Origin: Candidatus Hydrogenedentota bacterium
GTDB lineage: Bacteria; Hydrogenedentota; Hydrogenedentia; Hydrogenedentiales; CAITNO01
NCBI GenBank assembly: GCA_903922535.1
Contig: CAIXUF010001271.1
Span: forward strand, 1-42,910
Reading direction: 5' to 3'
Length of the DNA stretch: 42,910 nucleotides
Position 1 is the first letter of the stretch. Each line of letters opens with the position of its first letter. The notes under the pieces are model-generated. The model was not told where the DNA came from. It saw nothing but the letters and a program-made list of their open reading frames with translations, and did no database searches. This document shows positions 1 through 8,732 of this stretch, piece after piece. Position numbers and translations under genes: made by a program.

Positions 1-53
1 GAATCCGAAGCAATGGCCCGAAAGAATGCCTTTCACGTGTGAGGAGCACTTCC

Positions 54-932
54 ATGAACGCCTCGCTGTACGGGCTCAAATTCGTCCTTGGTCATTATCT
101 GTTGGGGAAAACCCCGCCGCTCATCCGCGGGCTGGTGCTGACCAACCGCTGCAACCTGCATTGCGCCCATTGCCGGTTGGAGGAGCGCGGCGCCCAGGAC
201 CTGGATTTCGCGGAAGTCACCGCAGCGATAGACGCCTATTACCAGGAAGGGGGCCGCTGCCTTTACCTGGAGGGCGGCGAGCCTTTTCTCTGGCGCGACG
301 GACAGCACACCATGGGAGACATTGTCGAGTATGCCCGCCGCGCCGGATTCTTGACGGTCGTCGTCTACACCAATGGCACCTTTCCCATTCGCACCTCCGC
401 CAACACCGTGTTTGTCAGCGTGGACGGCCTTCGGGAGACGCACGACGCGCTGCGCGGCGTTTCCTTTGACCGCATCATGCAAAACATCCAAGCCTCGCCG
501 CACCCGTCACTCTTCATCAACTACACCATCAACCGGCGCAACCGGGACAAGGTCGGGGCGTTCTGCGCGCATGTTCAGACAATCCCCAAGATCCGGGGTG
601 TCTTCTTTTATTTCCATACGCCCTATTACGGATATGACGACCTGTACCTTGAGCCCGACGAGCGGCGCGTCATGCTGGCGGAACTGTTGCGCCTGCGCAA
701 GCGCCACAAGATTCTGAACTCGCGGGCGGGGCTGCTCTCGGCGATGCGCAACGACTGGAAGCGGCCCATGGATGCCTGCTCGGTGTATGAGAAGGGCACC
801 GTTCATTCCTGCTGCCGGTTCTCACACGATCCCGGGCTTTGCCGGCAGTGCGGGTATCTCAGCTATGCGGAAATAGACCAGACCCTGAAATTGAAACCCT
901 CGGCCATACTCAATGCATGGAAGTATTTTTGA
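54..932 (+). CDS. Radical SAM protein with Cys-rich C-terminus
   Basis: A protein of about 292 residues with the radical SAM signature CNLHCAHC (CxxxCxxC) near residue 35, which should hold the 4Fe-4S cluster that cleaves S-adenosylmethionine. It is followed by a glycine-rich EGGEPFLW segment of the usual SAM-binding kind. The C-terminal quarter has further cysteines (CSVYEKG, CCRFSH, CRQCGY), which could bind a second cluster or a metal, as SPASM-like extensions do. I prefer the ATG at 54 over an in-frame GTG at 39, because GAGGAG at 41-46 sits at ribosome-binding distance from 54. Only 28 bases separate it from the next gene, also a radical SAM protein, so the two probably form an operon that may begin outside the window. 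Family assignment is firm; substrate and reaction are unknown. Confidence 0.85.
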   Translation: MNASLYGLKFVLGHYLLGKTPPLIRGLVLTNRCNLHCAHCRLEERGAQDLDFAEVTAAIDAYYQEGGRCLYLEGGEPFLWRDGQHTMGDIVEYARRAGFLTVVVYTNGTFPIRTSANTVFVSVDGLRETHDALRGVSFDRIMQNIQASPHPSLFINYTINRRNRDKVGAFCAHVQTIPKIRGVFFYFHTPYYGYDDLYLEPDERRVMLAELLRLRKRHKILNSRAGLLSAMRNDWKRPMDACSVYEKGTVHSCCRFSHDPGLCRQCGYLSYAEIDQTLKLKPSAILNAWKYF

Positions 933-960
933 AGGACAATGCGGCTCCGGAGAGTGAGCG

Positions 961-2253
961 ATGGAACAGTTCATCCGGCAGTTTTTACTCAGGCGGCTTA
1001 CCGGCGAGCGGGAGATCCGCTTTGCAAAAGCGGTTCCATCGCGCGAAGTCCTGCGCGGTGAACTCGCGAAAACGGACACGCTCGGCGTTTACCTTCATGT
1101 TCCCTTCTGCACACAGATTTGCCCCTACTGCCCCTACAACAAGGAAATCCACCAAGGCGACCTCGCCGCGGCCTATGCCGACGCCGTAAGGCGGGAGACG
1201 GACGTCTACGCCGAACTCTTGGACGGCAAACCCATCAGCTCCTGCTACATCGGCGGCGGCACCCCCACCACCATGCTGCACAGCGGCCTCCCGGACATGA
1301 TCGGACACCTCCGCAGCGCGTTCAACATGCAATGCGACATCCATCTGGAGAGCCATCCCAACCATCTGGACGCGGCCAATCTGGACGCCATCGCCGCACT
1401 GGGCGTGCGGCATTTGAGCATTGGCGTGGAGGCGCTGTTTGACCGGCACCTCGAGACGCTCAGGCGGCCGTACACCGTCCGCAGTGTCAAGGAGGCGGTG
1501 GGACGGGCGGTCTCGCACGGGTTTGACTGCGTGAATGTGGACGTGATGTTCGGCCTGCCGGGACAGACACTGGAAGAGACAAGACAGACCGCCCATGAAC
1601 TTGTGGCCATGGGCGTGGACCAGGTGGCCGCCTACCCAATCTTCCTGTTCCCCCACACACCCATGGGACGCACGGAGCATGCCGCCAATCACAGCATCCG
1701 CCTGAGCCTCAAACGAAGGAAGATGCTGGCCATTTTCGAGGAGGTACTGTACGCGGCGGGCTACGAGCGCAGCTCGGCGTGGGCCTTCACCAGGAAAGGC
1801 GTTGCGCGGTACTGTTCAGTGACCGTGCCCGCGTACCTCGGCCTCGGCGCCAGCGGCGGTTCCTATCTCCGGGACCGGTTCTACCTGAACACCTTCGGCG
1901 CCGCCGGGTACGTGAAGGCGCTGGAGGAAGGTCGACTGCCCATCGCCCTGTCGCTCGACCTGACCGGGCGCATGCAGCGCGCCGGATGGCTGTACTGGCG
2001 GATCTACGAGACCAGATTCAGCAGATCCGCCTACCGGGAACGTTTTGGCGAGGATATTGACCGGGCCTACGGCGGGTACTTGCGGCTGTTGCGCCTGCTG
2101 CGCTTCTTGAAGGATGACGGCGAATGGATTGTTCTGTCGGACAGGGGCTCCTTCTGGCTGCATGCCTGCGAGGACATCGTGTCCATTGACTACATCGGCA
2201 AACTTTGGGGCGCGTCACGGCGCGAACTTTGGCCCGATGAGGTGGTCCTTTGA
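961..2253 (+). CDS. HemW/HemN-like coproporphyrinogen oxidase-family radical SAM protein
   Basis: A 430-residue protein of the HemN/HemW radical SAM superfamily. Visible motifs are VYLHVPFC at 43-50 and the cluster cysteines 50, 54 and 57 (CxxxCxxC). YIGGGTPT, SIGVEALF and VDVMFGLPGQT follow, all characteristic strand ends of this barrel. The C-terminal part (TRKGVARYC, YLGLGASGGSYL) matches the HemN C-terminal domain. HemN has an extra cysteine directly after the third one; here it is replaced (CPYNK), so this is not a canonical oxygen-independent coproporphyrinogen oxidase. HemW-type proteins act as haem chaperones and other relatives are methyltransferases or cyclases, so the job cannot be read from sequence alone. 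A GGAG site lies just before the ATG. It closely follows another radical SAM gene, which suggests a two-enzyme pathway rather than haem synthesis, since no other haem gene is nearby. Confidence 0.8.
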   Translation: MEQFIRQFLLRRLTGEREIRFAKAVPSREVLRGELAKTDTLGVYLHVPFCTQICPYCPYNKEIHQGDLAAAYADAVRRETDVYAELLDGKPISSCYIGGGTPTTMLHSGLPDMIGHLRSAFNMQCDIHLESHPNHLDAANLDAIAALGVRHLSIGVEALFDRHLETLRRPYTVRSVKEAVGRAVSHGFDCVNVDVMFGLPGQTLEETRQTAHELVAMGVDQVAAYPIFLFPHTPMGRTEHAANHSIRLSLKRRKMLAIFEEVLYAAGYERSSAWAFTRKGVARYCSVTVPAYLGLGASGGSYLRDRFYLNTFGAAGYVKALEEGRLPIALSLDLTGRMQRAGWLYWRIYETRFSRSAYRERFGEDIDRAYGGYLRLLRLLRFLKDDGEWIVLSDRGSFWLHACEDIVSIDYIGKLWGASRRELWPDEVVL

Positions 2254-2294
2254 GGGGAACCGGGGGGATGACAACCTGCTTGAAGCCCGCCCCC

Positions 2295-2316
2295 GCCCCG
2301 GCGGGGAAACCGGGGC
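2295..2316 (+). terminator. GC-rich hairpin downstream of the radical SAM pair
   Basis: GCCCCGG (2295-2301) and CCGGGGC (2310-2316) form a 7-bp stem about 40 bases after the stop of the HemW-like gene. No U-tract follows, so intrinsic termination is uncertain. Confidence 0.35.
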
Positions 2317-2409
2317 GAATTCATCCCCGGTCCGCAGAACAGCCGGCGACAGATGCTTCGCTGCTCACCCACCGCATTCCTCCCTTGCTTTCCGTCCATC
2401 CACTTTCCA

Positions 2410-2440
2410 TGGACTTCTGATTGCTTGCCTCCTGTATAAT
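2410..2440 (+). promoter_or_regulatory. Promoter of murB with a near-perfect -10 box at the start codon
   Basis: A consensus TATAAT lies at 2435-2440 and the murB ATG begins at 2447, only six bases later. A weak TGGACT at 2410-2415 could serve as the -35 box with 19-bp spacing. Transcription normally starts about seven bases after the -10 box, so the mRNA would begin on or next to the ATG. There is no Shine-Dalgarno sequence in the short gap. Confidence 0.6.
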
Positions 2441-2446
2441 GCCCCC

Positions 2447-3337
2447 ATGGTTGAGAATACGCTCAAAGCTTTGCCCTTCCCCTATGCGCGGCGGGATTAC
2501 CCGCTGGCGTCGGCCACGCTGTACAACATCGGCGGTCCGGCGCGGATAGCCCTGCTGCCGCGCAACGCGCCGGAAGTCGACGAGGCCTGGCGGTGGATGG
2601 TGGCCCAGCCCATGCCCCGGCTCGTCCTGGGCGGCGGCTCGAATGTGCTCATCAGCGACAACGGGTTTCCCGGCATTGTTCTGTTCACCACCCATCTCAC
2701 GCGGATGGAGGATCTGGGGGACGGCCGTTACCGCGTCGGCTCGGGTGTGCCGCTGGCCAAACTTGTGCGCGAGGTCATGCTGCCGAACAACTACTCCGGG
2801 GTGGGTGCGCTCACCGGGATTCCCGGCTCCGTGGGCGGAGCCATATACATGAACGCCGGCACGGCGAACGGCTCGACCTGCGCGTTTCTGGAATCAGTCG
2901 ACCTGATGAGCCTTGAGGGGCTCCGGTCGCTGCCGATGGAGCCGTCCCTCCACAGTTACCGGGGCCAGTCTTTCTGCGGCATCGACGATGTGATTCTGGG
3001 CGGCGTGTTCCGTTTTGCGCCCGCCGAAGAGGACCAGCGGGCCCTGTTTGATCATTACCTGCTGCGGCGCCGTGAAAAGCAGCCGCAGGGCCACTGCTGC
3101 GGCAGTGTGTTCAAGAACCCGCCCAACGACCACGCGGGACGGCTCATCGAGGCCTGCGGCCTCAAGGGCGTCCGCTGCGGCGGCGCGATCATCAGCCCGG
3201 TCCACGCAAATTTCATCATGAATGAAAACGGCGCCTCCTTCGACGACGTGATTGGCCTCATTTGGCTTGCCAAGGACCAGGTCCGTGAGCGCTTTGGCGT
3301 CACGTTGGAAGAGGAAGTGCGCATTATCCGCGCCTGA
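2447..3337 (+). CDS. murB: UDP-N-acetylenolpyruvoylglucosamine reductase
   Basis: MurB reduces the enolpyruvyl group of UDP-GlcNAc-enolpyruvate with NADPH via FAD, giving UDP-MurNAc in cytoplasmic peptidoglycan synthesis. The 296-residue product shows the FAD-binding features YNIGGPAR (26-33), LGGGSNVL (61-68) and GIPGSVGGA (124-132). It also has YRGQSF (171-176), GSVFKNP with the proton-donor serine at 220, and the C-terminal EEEVRII with glutamate 290. The length is usual for the family. I start at ATG 2447 rather than at the longer upstream open frame, because the family N-terminus and the promoter both sit here. It is followed after 65 bases by pilT in the same direction. No other cell-wall gene is adjacent, so murB is outside the usual division cluster. 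Confidence 0.96.
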   Translation: MVENTLKALPFPYARRDYPLASATLYNIGGPARIALLPRNAPEVDEAWRWMVAQPMPRLVLGGGSNVLISDNGFPGIVLFTTHLTRMEDLGDGRYRVGSGVPLAKLVREVMLPNNYSGVGALTGIPGSVGGAIYMNAGTANGSTCAFLESVDLMSLEGLRSLPMEPSLHSYRGQSFCGIDDVILGGVFRFAPAEEDQRALFDHYLLRRREKQPQGHCCGSVFKNPPNDHAGRLIEACGLKGVRCGGAIISPVHANFIMNENGASFDDVIGLIWLAKDQVRERFGVTLEEEVRIIRA

Positions 3338-3402
3338 AAGGCGCGGACTTCGGGAACGGCCGCAATCATGCCGCGGGCCTGTTCCGGACAAGGATGTGAA
3401 AG

Positions 3403-4464
3403 ATGACGCGAATGAGCATCAACGAGCTTTTCACAATGGTCGCCCAGGAGCGGGCGTCGGACCTGCTTATCAGCGCGGGCGCGCCGCCCATACTGCGCAT
3501 CGACGGGGAACTTTTCCGCATGCGCGTCGACGCACTGACGGCGGATGAGACGCGGGAGACGATTTATGAAATGCTCACCCCCGAGCAGCGCCAGCAATTT
3601 GAGCTGCGCCGGGAACTCGACTTTTCACTGGCCGTCGGCGGCAACACCCGGTTCCGGGTCAATGTCTACTACCAGAAAGGCGCGGTGACCGCCGCGCTGC
3701 GGCCGATTCCCGCCAAGATTCCCACCCTCACCGAGCTGGGCCTGCCGTCCGGCGTTTCCGATCTTGCCATGGCGCGCCAGGGGCTTGTGCTGGTGACCGG
3801 CCCCACGGGCAGCGGCAAGACCACCACCCTCGCCGCGCTGCTTGATCTCATCAACAACAGGCGATCCTGCCATATCATCTCGATTGAGGACCCCATTGAA
3901 TACATGCACGAGCACCGCAGGAGCATTGTGGATCAGCGCGAAATCGGGGAGGACACGGACAGCTTCCCCGGCGCGCTGAAGTATGTGCTGCGCCAGGATC
4001 CCGACGTGATCATGATTGGCGAGATGCGCGACCTGGAAACCATCCAGGCGGCCCTGACCGTTGCGGAAACGGGGCATCTCGTCTTTGCCACGCTGCACAC
4101 CAACGACGCCGTGCAGACCATCGACCGCGTGGTGGACGTGTTCCCCCCCGGACAGCAGCAGCAGATTCGGTTCCAGTTGTCCATGGTGCTGCTGGCCATC
4201 GTGTCACAGCGGCTCGTTCCCCGCCGCACCGGCATCGGGCGCCTGCTCGCCTGTGAAATCATGCTCAAACACAGCGCCATCTCCAACCTGATCCGAGAGC
4301 AGAAATCCCACCAGATCTACAGTGTCATGGAGACCGCCATCCGCGAGGGCATGGTCACCCTGGACCGGTCGCTCAAGGAACTTTTCGCGGGGGGCCTCAT
4401 TTCCCGCGAAGAGGCCATCAGCCTTATGCGCAACCCCAAGGAACTCCTGCGCGCGGGGGAATAG
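3403..4464 (+). CDS. pilT: Type IV pilus retraction ATPase PilT
   Basis: PilT is the hexameric cytoplasmic ATPase that depolymerises type IV pili and powers twitching motility. The 353-residue product has the N-terminal PAS-like domain (about 1-110), Walker A GPTGSGKT at 133-140 and an Asp-box region around IEDPIEY (161-167). The Walker B stretch VIMIGEMRD is at 202-210 and the His box HLVFATLHTND at 225-235. The AIRxGM-type retraction motif is present as AIREGM near 312. An AAGGA site lies before the ATG; a second ATG three codons in is possible. No pilus structural gene is nearby, so PilT works with pili encoded elsewhere. Confidence 0.96.
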   Translation: MTRMSINELFTMVAQERASDLLISAGAPPILRIDGELFRMRVDALTADETRETIYEMLTPEQRQQFELRRELDFSLAVGGNTRFRVNVYYQKGAVTAALRPIPAKIPTLTELGLPSGVSDLAMARQGLVLVTGPTGSGKTTTLAALLDLINNRRSCHIISIEDPIEYMHEHRRSIVDQREIGEDTDSFPGALKYVLRQDPDVIMIGEMRDLETIQAALTVAETGHLVFATLHTNDAVQTIDRVVDVFPPGQQQQIRFQLSMVLLAIVSQRLVPRRTGIGRLLACEIMLKHSAISNLIREQKSHQIYSVMETAIREGMVTLDRSLKELFAGGLISREEAISLMRNPKELLRAGE

Positions 4465-4970
4465 AAGCGGGTGCGCCGCCACTTTGGGCGGTCCCTGTCC
4501 GGGCATGGCGATCCTGCGGCAAAGCCGGGTCGCGGTCAAAACCTCTCCTCTTGCCGCTTGACCGGTTTGTCCGGCGTGCCGGCGTCGGCGCGCGATTCTC
4601 CACCCGCTTCTTGTTCCGTCTGTTTATCCCACAAACGGCGGTCGGTTTGTGGGACATTGCCGAAAGGCGCTGACGCACGGCGGGCATTGGGGCGACAACC
4701 CACAGGGTCCGCAACCTGCATTGTTGCCAAGGCCGGCCCAACTGCCTTTTCCAGGCTTGCTCCCCGCCACCCATGACGATTCAGAATCGGCGGTGCAAAA
4801 AATTGAAAAGCAATGCGGGAGGGCGTAGACTTTTGGATCGTTGGAGTGTTTTGGTTAAGTGTCATGCATGGGTGTCCGGCCTTGTCTCCAAGCAGTAGAC
4901 GGCGGGCAATTGGCGGCAGGGGCGCCCATTTTGGGACAGAGGTGCAGTACAACGGTTTGGGGTTGTTCCA
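4465..4970. other. 506-base gene-free spacer with a perfect inverted repeat
   Basis: I see no coding region here. The notable element is TCCCACAAAC (4627-4636) facing GTTTGTGGGA (4645-4654), a perfect 10-bp inverted repeat around an 8-base loop. It lacks a T-run, so it is more likely an operator or a processed hairpin than an intrinsic terminator. The last 100 bases lead into the lipoprotein gene. Confidence 0.5.
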
Positions 4971-7900
4971 ATGAGGTACTTAGGCAGGCCCATTTTCGGC
5001 GTAATGGCATTTTGTCTGCTTCTTGCCGGCTGCCCACCCGCCGCCCAGAAGTACACGTTGACATACACGGCCGGGGCGAACGGCGCGATTTCCGGTGTTT
5101 CGCCGCAGTCGGTGAGTTCCGGCGCAAGCGGCACGGAGGTCACGGCAGTGCCCAATGCGGGGTACCGCTTTGTCTCGTGGAGTGACGGCTCGACACAGAA
5201 TCCGCGCACGGACACAAACGTGGCGGCCAATATCTCGGTGACCGCGGGCTTCACCAGAAACATAACCACGCCCACCGTCACCGCATGGCCCGCGGCCAGT
5301 GCCATCACCTACGGCCAAACCCTGGCGGCCTCGACGCTGACCGGAGGCGCGGCCTCTGTGGACGGAACCTTTGTGTTTGCCGCACCCGACACGGCGCCCG
5401 ACACCGGAACCTTCACGGCACCCGTGAAATTCACACCGGCAGACACATCCGCCTACACCACCGTGTCCGGCACGACAAGCGTCACCGTGGGCAAAGCCAC
5501 GCCCAGGATCATCACCTGGCCCGTTGCCAGCGCCATCACCTACGGTCAAACCCTGACGTTCTCCGTGCTGAGCGGAGCCGAGGTGCTTGTGTCCGGGATA
5601 CTTTCGTTTGCCGCGCCCGCCACCATGCCCGGTGCCGGGACGTACACGGCGGACGTGACCTTCACGCCCATGGACTCAAACAATTACACCACGGCGTCCG
5701 GCACAACAAGCGTCATCGTGTACAAAGCCACACCCAAAGTCACCTTCTGGCCCACCGCCATTGACATCACCTACGGCCAAACCCTGGCGGCCTCAACGCT
5801 GACCGGGGGGGCGGTCAATGCGGCCGGAACCTTTGCGTTTGCCGCGCCCAACACCGCGCCCGCCATCGGAAACCACACGGTGTCCGTAATGTTCACGCCC
5901 GAGGATGCCGCCGATTACAACACGGTGTCCGGCACGGCGAGCGTCACCGTGGACAAGGCCACGCCCACCGTCACCGCCTGGCCCACCGCCAGCGCCATCA
6001 CCTATGGCCAATCCCTGGCGGCCTCAACGCTGACTGAAGGCGCGGCCTCCGTGCCTGGAACCTTTGCCTTTGCCGCGCCCGCCGGCGTGCCCAACATTGG
6101 AACCTGCACGGCGTCCGTGATCTTCACGCCCGCGGACACGACGGACTACAAAACCGTGTCCGGCACGGCAGGCGTCCCCGTGGGCAAGGCCACGCCCACG
6201 GTCACCGTCTGGCCCACGGCCACGGCCATCACCTACGGCCAAACCCTGGCACACTCTGCGCTGACCGGAAGCACGGTCTCCGTTTCCGGAGTGCTTGAGT
6301 TCACCGCCCCCACCACCGTACCCGGTGTCGGGACCTATACGGCGGACGTGACGTTCACGCCTGTGGATACAACACATTACAACACGGTGTCCGGAACGGT
6401 AAGCGTCACCGTAAACAAGGCCACGCCCGCCGTCACCGCCTGGCCTGCGGCCGACGCCATCACTTACGGCCAAACCCTGGCGGCCTCAACGCTGACCGGG
6501 GGCACGGCCTCCGCGGCCGGAACCTTTGCGTTTGCCGCGCCCGACGCCGCGCCCGGCACCGGAACCTGCACGGCGTCCGTGACCTTCACGCCCACGGACA
6601 CCGTCGATTACAACACGGTGTCCGGCACAGTAAACGTCACCGTGGGCAAGGCCACACCCACGGTCACCGCCTGGCCAACGGCAAGCGCCATCAACTACGG
6701 GCAAACCCTGGCGTCCTCCATCCTGACCGGCGGCGCGGCCTCGGTGCCCGGAACCTTTGCCTTTACCGTTCCCAACGGCATCCCCGACGCCGGAACAACC
6801 CCGGTGCCCGTGAAGTTCACACCCACGGATACGGCCGATTACACCACCGTGTCCGACATGGTAAATGTCAGCGTTGGCGTCAAGTCTTTCGTGAAACCAG
6901 GCGGAACCGGCAACGGCAGTTCCTGGGACAATGCGCTGGGCTCCATCCAGAGCGCCGCGGACACCATGGACTCCGTCGGCGGCGGAGAGGTGTGGGTGGC
7001 CGCCGGCACCTACACCGCCGCGAAAGACCCCGTCGTCCAGCTCCGGCCCCATGTCGCCGTCTACGGAGGCTTCACCGGGACGGAAACGAGCCGGGACGCC
7101 CGCGATTGGGAGGCCAACACCACCATCATTGACGGTCAGTCCGCGCGCCGATGCGTTATTGGCGAAAACAATGCAACCCTCGACGGCTTCACCGTCCGGA
7201 AAGGGCATGCCAGCGGCAATGGCGGCGGCATGTACAACACCGTCTTTTCTCCGACGGTGGCCAACTGCACCTTTGCGGAAAACAATGCGGCCGCGGACGG
7301 CGGCGGCATTTGCAACGAAGGCGCATCGCCAACCTTTGACAACTGCGCGTTTTCCGGAAACACGGCCATGGCCAACGGCGGGGCCATGTACAACATCTCC
7401 TCCGAGCCGACACTGGCCGCCTGCTCCTTTACCGGAAACTCGGCGCCCTCGGGCAATGGCGGCGCCATGTACAACGCGGGCGGCGGCGGAACGATGACCA
7501 ACTGCGACTTTGCCCGGAACACGGCATCCTCCACCGGCTATGGGGGCGGAATTGTCAACCATTCCTCGTCGCCCACGGTGACCGACTGCACCTTTGACCA
7601 GAACTCGGCCGGATGCGCGGGGGGAATGTACAACTACTCCTCTTCCACGCCCACGGTGACCAACTGCACCTTTACGCTAAACGGGGCAACCACCAACGGC
7701 GGCGGAATGTGCAACCAGGATTCCTCCCCCAGGGTGGACGGCTGCGACTTCACGCAAAACGAGGCGACCTCCAAGGGCGGCGGAATGTGCAACCAGGATT
7801 CCTCCCCCACGGTGACCGACTGCACCTTTACGGGAAACGCGGCAAGCTCCGACGGCGGTGGAATGTGCAACCAGAATTCCTCCCCCACGGTGGACGGCTG

Positions 7901-8516
7901 CACGTTTAGGGAAAACACGGCAGACTACGCCGGGGGAATGCTTAACTCCTCCTCCGCGTCCACGGTGAAGAACTGCACCTTTGCCAAGAACGCCGCAGGC
8001 TACGCGGGAGGGATATACAATCACGACGCCGAGGGTGTGACCGTCACCAACTGTGTGTTTGTTGGAAACACCGCCGCCGGAAGGACGACTGAAAATCATG
8101 GCGGCGGAATGTGCAACGACGGTTCTTCGCCCACGATAATGAACTGCACCTTTGCCGGGAACAGCGCCGACTACGGCGGTGCAATGGTCAACCAAACCGC
8201 TTCGCCAAGCGTGACCAACTGCATTCTATGGGGGGATTCGGCCGCGTCCGAAGGCAATGAAATATACAATATTCTGCCCGACGCCTCCGCGACGGTGACC
8301 TATTCGTGCATCAAGGGCGGCAGCGCCGGCACCGGCAACATTTCGACCGATCCGCTGTTTGAGAATGCGGACGACGGCAATGTCCGTCTGCAGGCCGGTT
8401 CCCCGTGCATCGACGAGGGCACGGAGACAGGTGCGCCGGACACGGACATTGACGACACTCCGCGCACGCACGGCGCCGGATGCGACATGGGTGCATACGA
8501 ATACAGCGACGACTGA
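4971..8516 (+). CDS. Giant surface lipoprotein: tandem MBG-type repeats plus beta-helix
   Basis: A 1181-residue exported lipoprotein. The signal peptide ends in the lipobox LLAGC with lipidated Cys21. Residues about 27-95 look like a divergent InlB-type bacterial repeat domain (GYRFVSWSDGS). Residues about 100-638 are seven 77-residue repeats with core ITYGQTLAASTLTGG and ending FTPxDTxxYxTVSGT, which resemble MBG-type Ig-like repeats. From about 643 (VKPGGTGNGSSWDNA) the protein becomes a right-handed beta-helix with about 13 GGGMYN...NCTFxxNxA repeats of the polymorphic-outer-membrane-protein kind. The C-terminus GCDMGAYEY matches the end of choice-of-anchor Q proteins. It is probably displayed on the cell surface as an adhesin or carbohydrate-binding scaffold; no catalytic motif is evident. 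It stands alone, convergent with the sigma fusion gene downstream. Confidence 0.85.
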   Translation: MRYLGRPIFGVMAFCLLLAGCPPAAQKYTLTYTAGANGAISGVSPQSVSSGASGTEVTAVPNAGYRFVSWSDGSTQNPRTDTNVAANISVTAGFTRNITTPTVTAWPAASAITYGQTLAASTLTGGAASVDGTFVFAAPDTAPDTGTFTAPVKFTPADTSAYTTVSGTTSVTVGKATPRIITWPVASAITYGQTLTFSVLSGAEVLVSGILSFAAPATMPGAGTYTADVTFTPMDSNNYTTASGTTSVIVYKATPKVTFWPTAIDITYGQTLAASTLTGGAVNAAGTFAFAAPNTAPAIGNHTVSVMFTPEDAADYNTVSGTASVTVDKATPTVTAWPTASAITYGQSLAASTLTEGAASVPGTFAFAAPAGVPNIGTCTASVIFTPADTTDYKTVSGTAGVPVGKATPTVTVWPTATAITYGQTLAHSALTGSTVSVSGVLEFTAPTTVPGVGTYTADVTFTPVDTTHYNTVSGTVSVTVNKATPAVTAWPAADAITYGQTLAASTLTGGTASAAGTFAFAAPDAAPGTGTCTASVTFTPTDTVDYNTVSGTVNVTVGKATPTVTAWPTASAINYGQTLASSILTGGAASVPGTFAFTVPNGIPDAGTTPVPVKFTPTDTADYTTVSDMVNVSVGVKSFVKPGGTGNGSSWDNALGSIQSAADTMDSVGGGEVWVAAGTYTAAKDPVVQLRPHVAVYGGFTGTETSRDARDWEANTTIIDGQSARRCVIGENNATLDGFTVRKGHASGNGGGMYNTVFSPTVANCTFAENNAAADGGGICNEGASPTFDNCAFSGNTAMANGGAMYNISSEPTLAACSFTGNSAPSGNGGAMYNAGGGGTMTNCDFARNTASSTGYGGGIVNHSSSPTVTDCTFDQNSAGCAGGMYNYSSSTPTVTNCTFTLNGATTNGGGMCNQDSSPRVDGCDFTQNEATSKGGGMCNQDSSPTVTDCTFTGNAASSDGGGMCNQNSSPTVDGCTFRENTADYAGGMLNSSSASTVKNCTFAKNAAGYAGGIYNHDAEGVTVTNCVFVGNTAAGRTTENHGGGMCNDGSSPTIMNCTFAGNSADYGGAMVNQTASPSVTNCILWGDSAASEGNEIYNILPDASATVTYSCIKGGSAGTGNISTDPLFENADDGNVRLQAGSPCIDEGTETGAPDTDIDDTPRTHGAGCDMGAYEYSDD
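5268..6884 (+). repeat. Seven in-frame tandem repeats of exactly 231 bp
   Basis: The marker gccatcacct (or a close variant) recurs at 5301, 5532, 5763, 5994, 6225, 6456 and 6687, a constant 231-bp (77-codon) step. Copies are clearly related at DNA level but differ by substitutions, with no indels between them. This implies duplication or recombination between copies and selection for unit length. Confidence 0.95.
7219..8232 (+). repeat. About 13 short beta-helix coding repeats
   Basis: GG-G/A-M/I-x-N followed by T-V-x-x-C-x-F-x-x-N recurs roughly every 23-27 codons. Copies 7-9 (around 7690-7890) share the stretch GGGMCNQDSSP or GGGMCNQNSSP and are nearly identical in DNA, which points to recent local duplication. 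Confidence 0.9.
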
Positions 8517-8732
8517 GACACCCCGGACACTCTGAACGCCGGGACACATGGCGGCCTGCCTTGTTCCTCTTGAAAAAGGGCTACCCTTGCATTTTCTGTG
8601 CTTGAAGTCCTTTTCGTCCCTCTTCTTGGTTCCCGAGGGTAGGATCTCTATGGCCTGATTTGGGAGGGCGGTTTCGGTGGCGGCGCGGAACACACACCCG
8701 ACATGCCACCCGAAAGTCCTGGAGGAAAAGTC

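Noticed and set aside
4700..4970. Cyclic-di-GMP or other riboswitch before the giant lipoprotein gene
   Set aside because: I could not match the conserved aptamer cores; only scattered GC-rich pairing is seen.
5268..6884. CRISPR array
   Set aside because: The regular repeats are 231 bp, in frame and coding; there are no short repeats with unique spacers and no cas gene.
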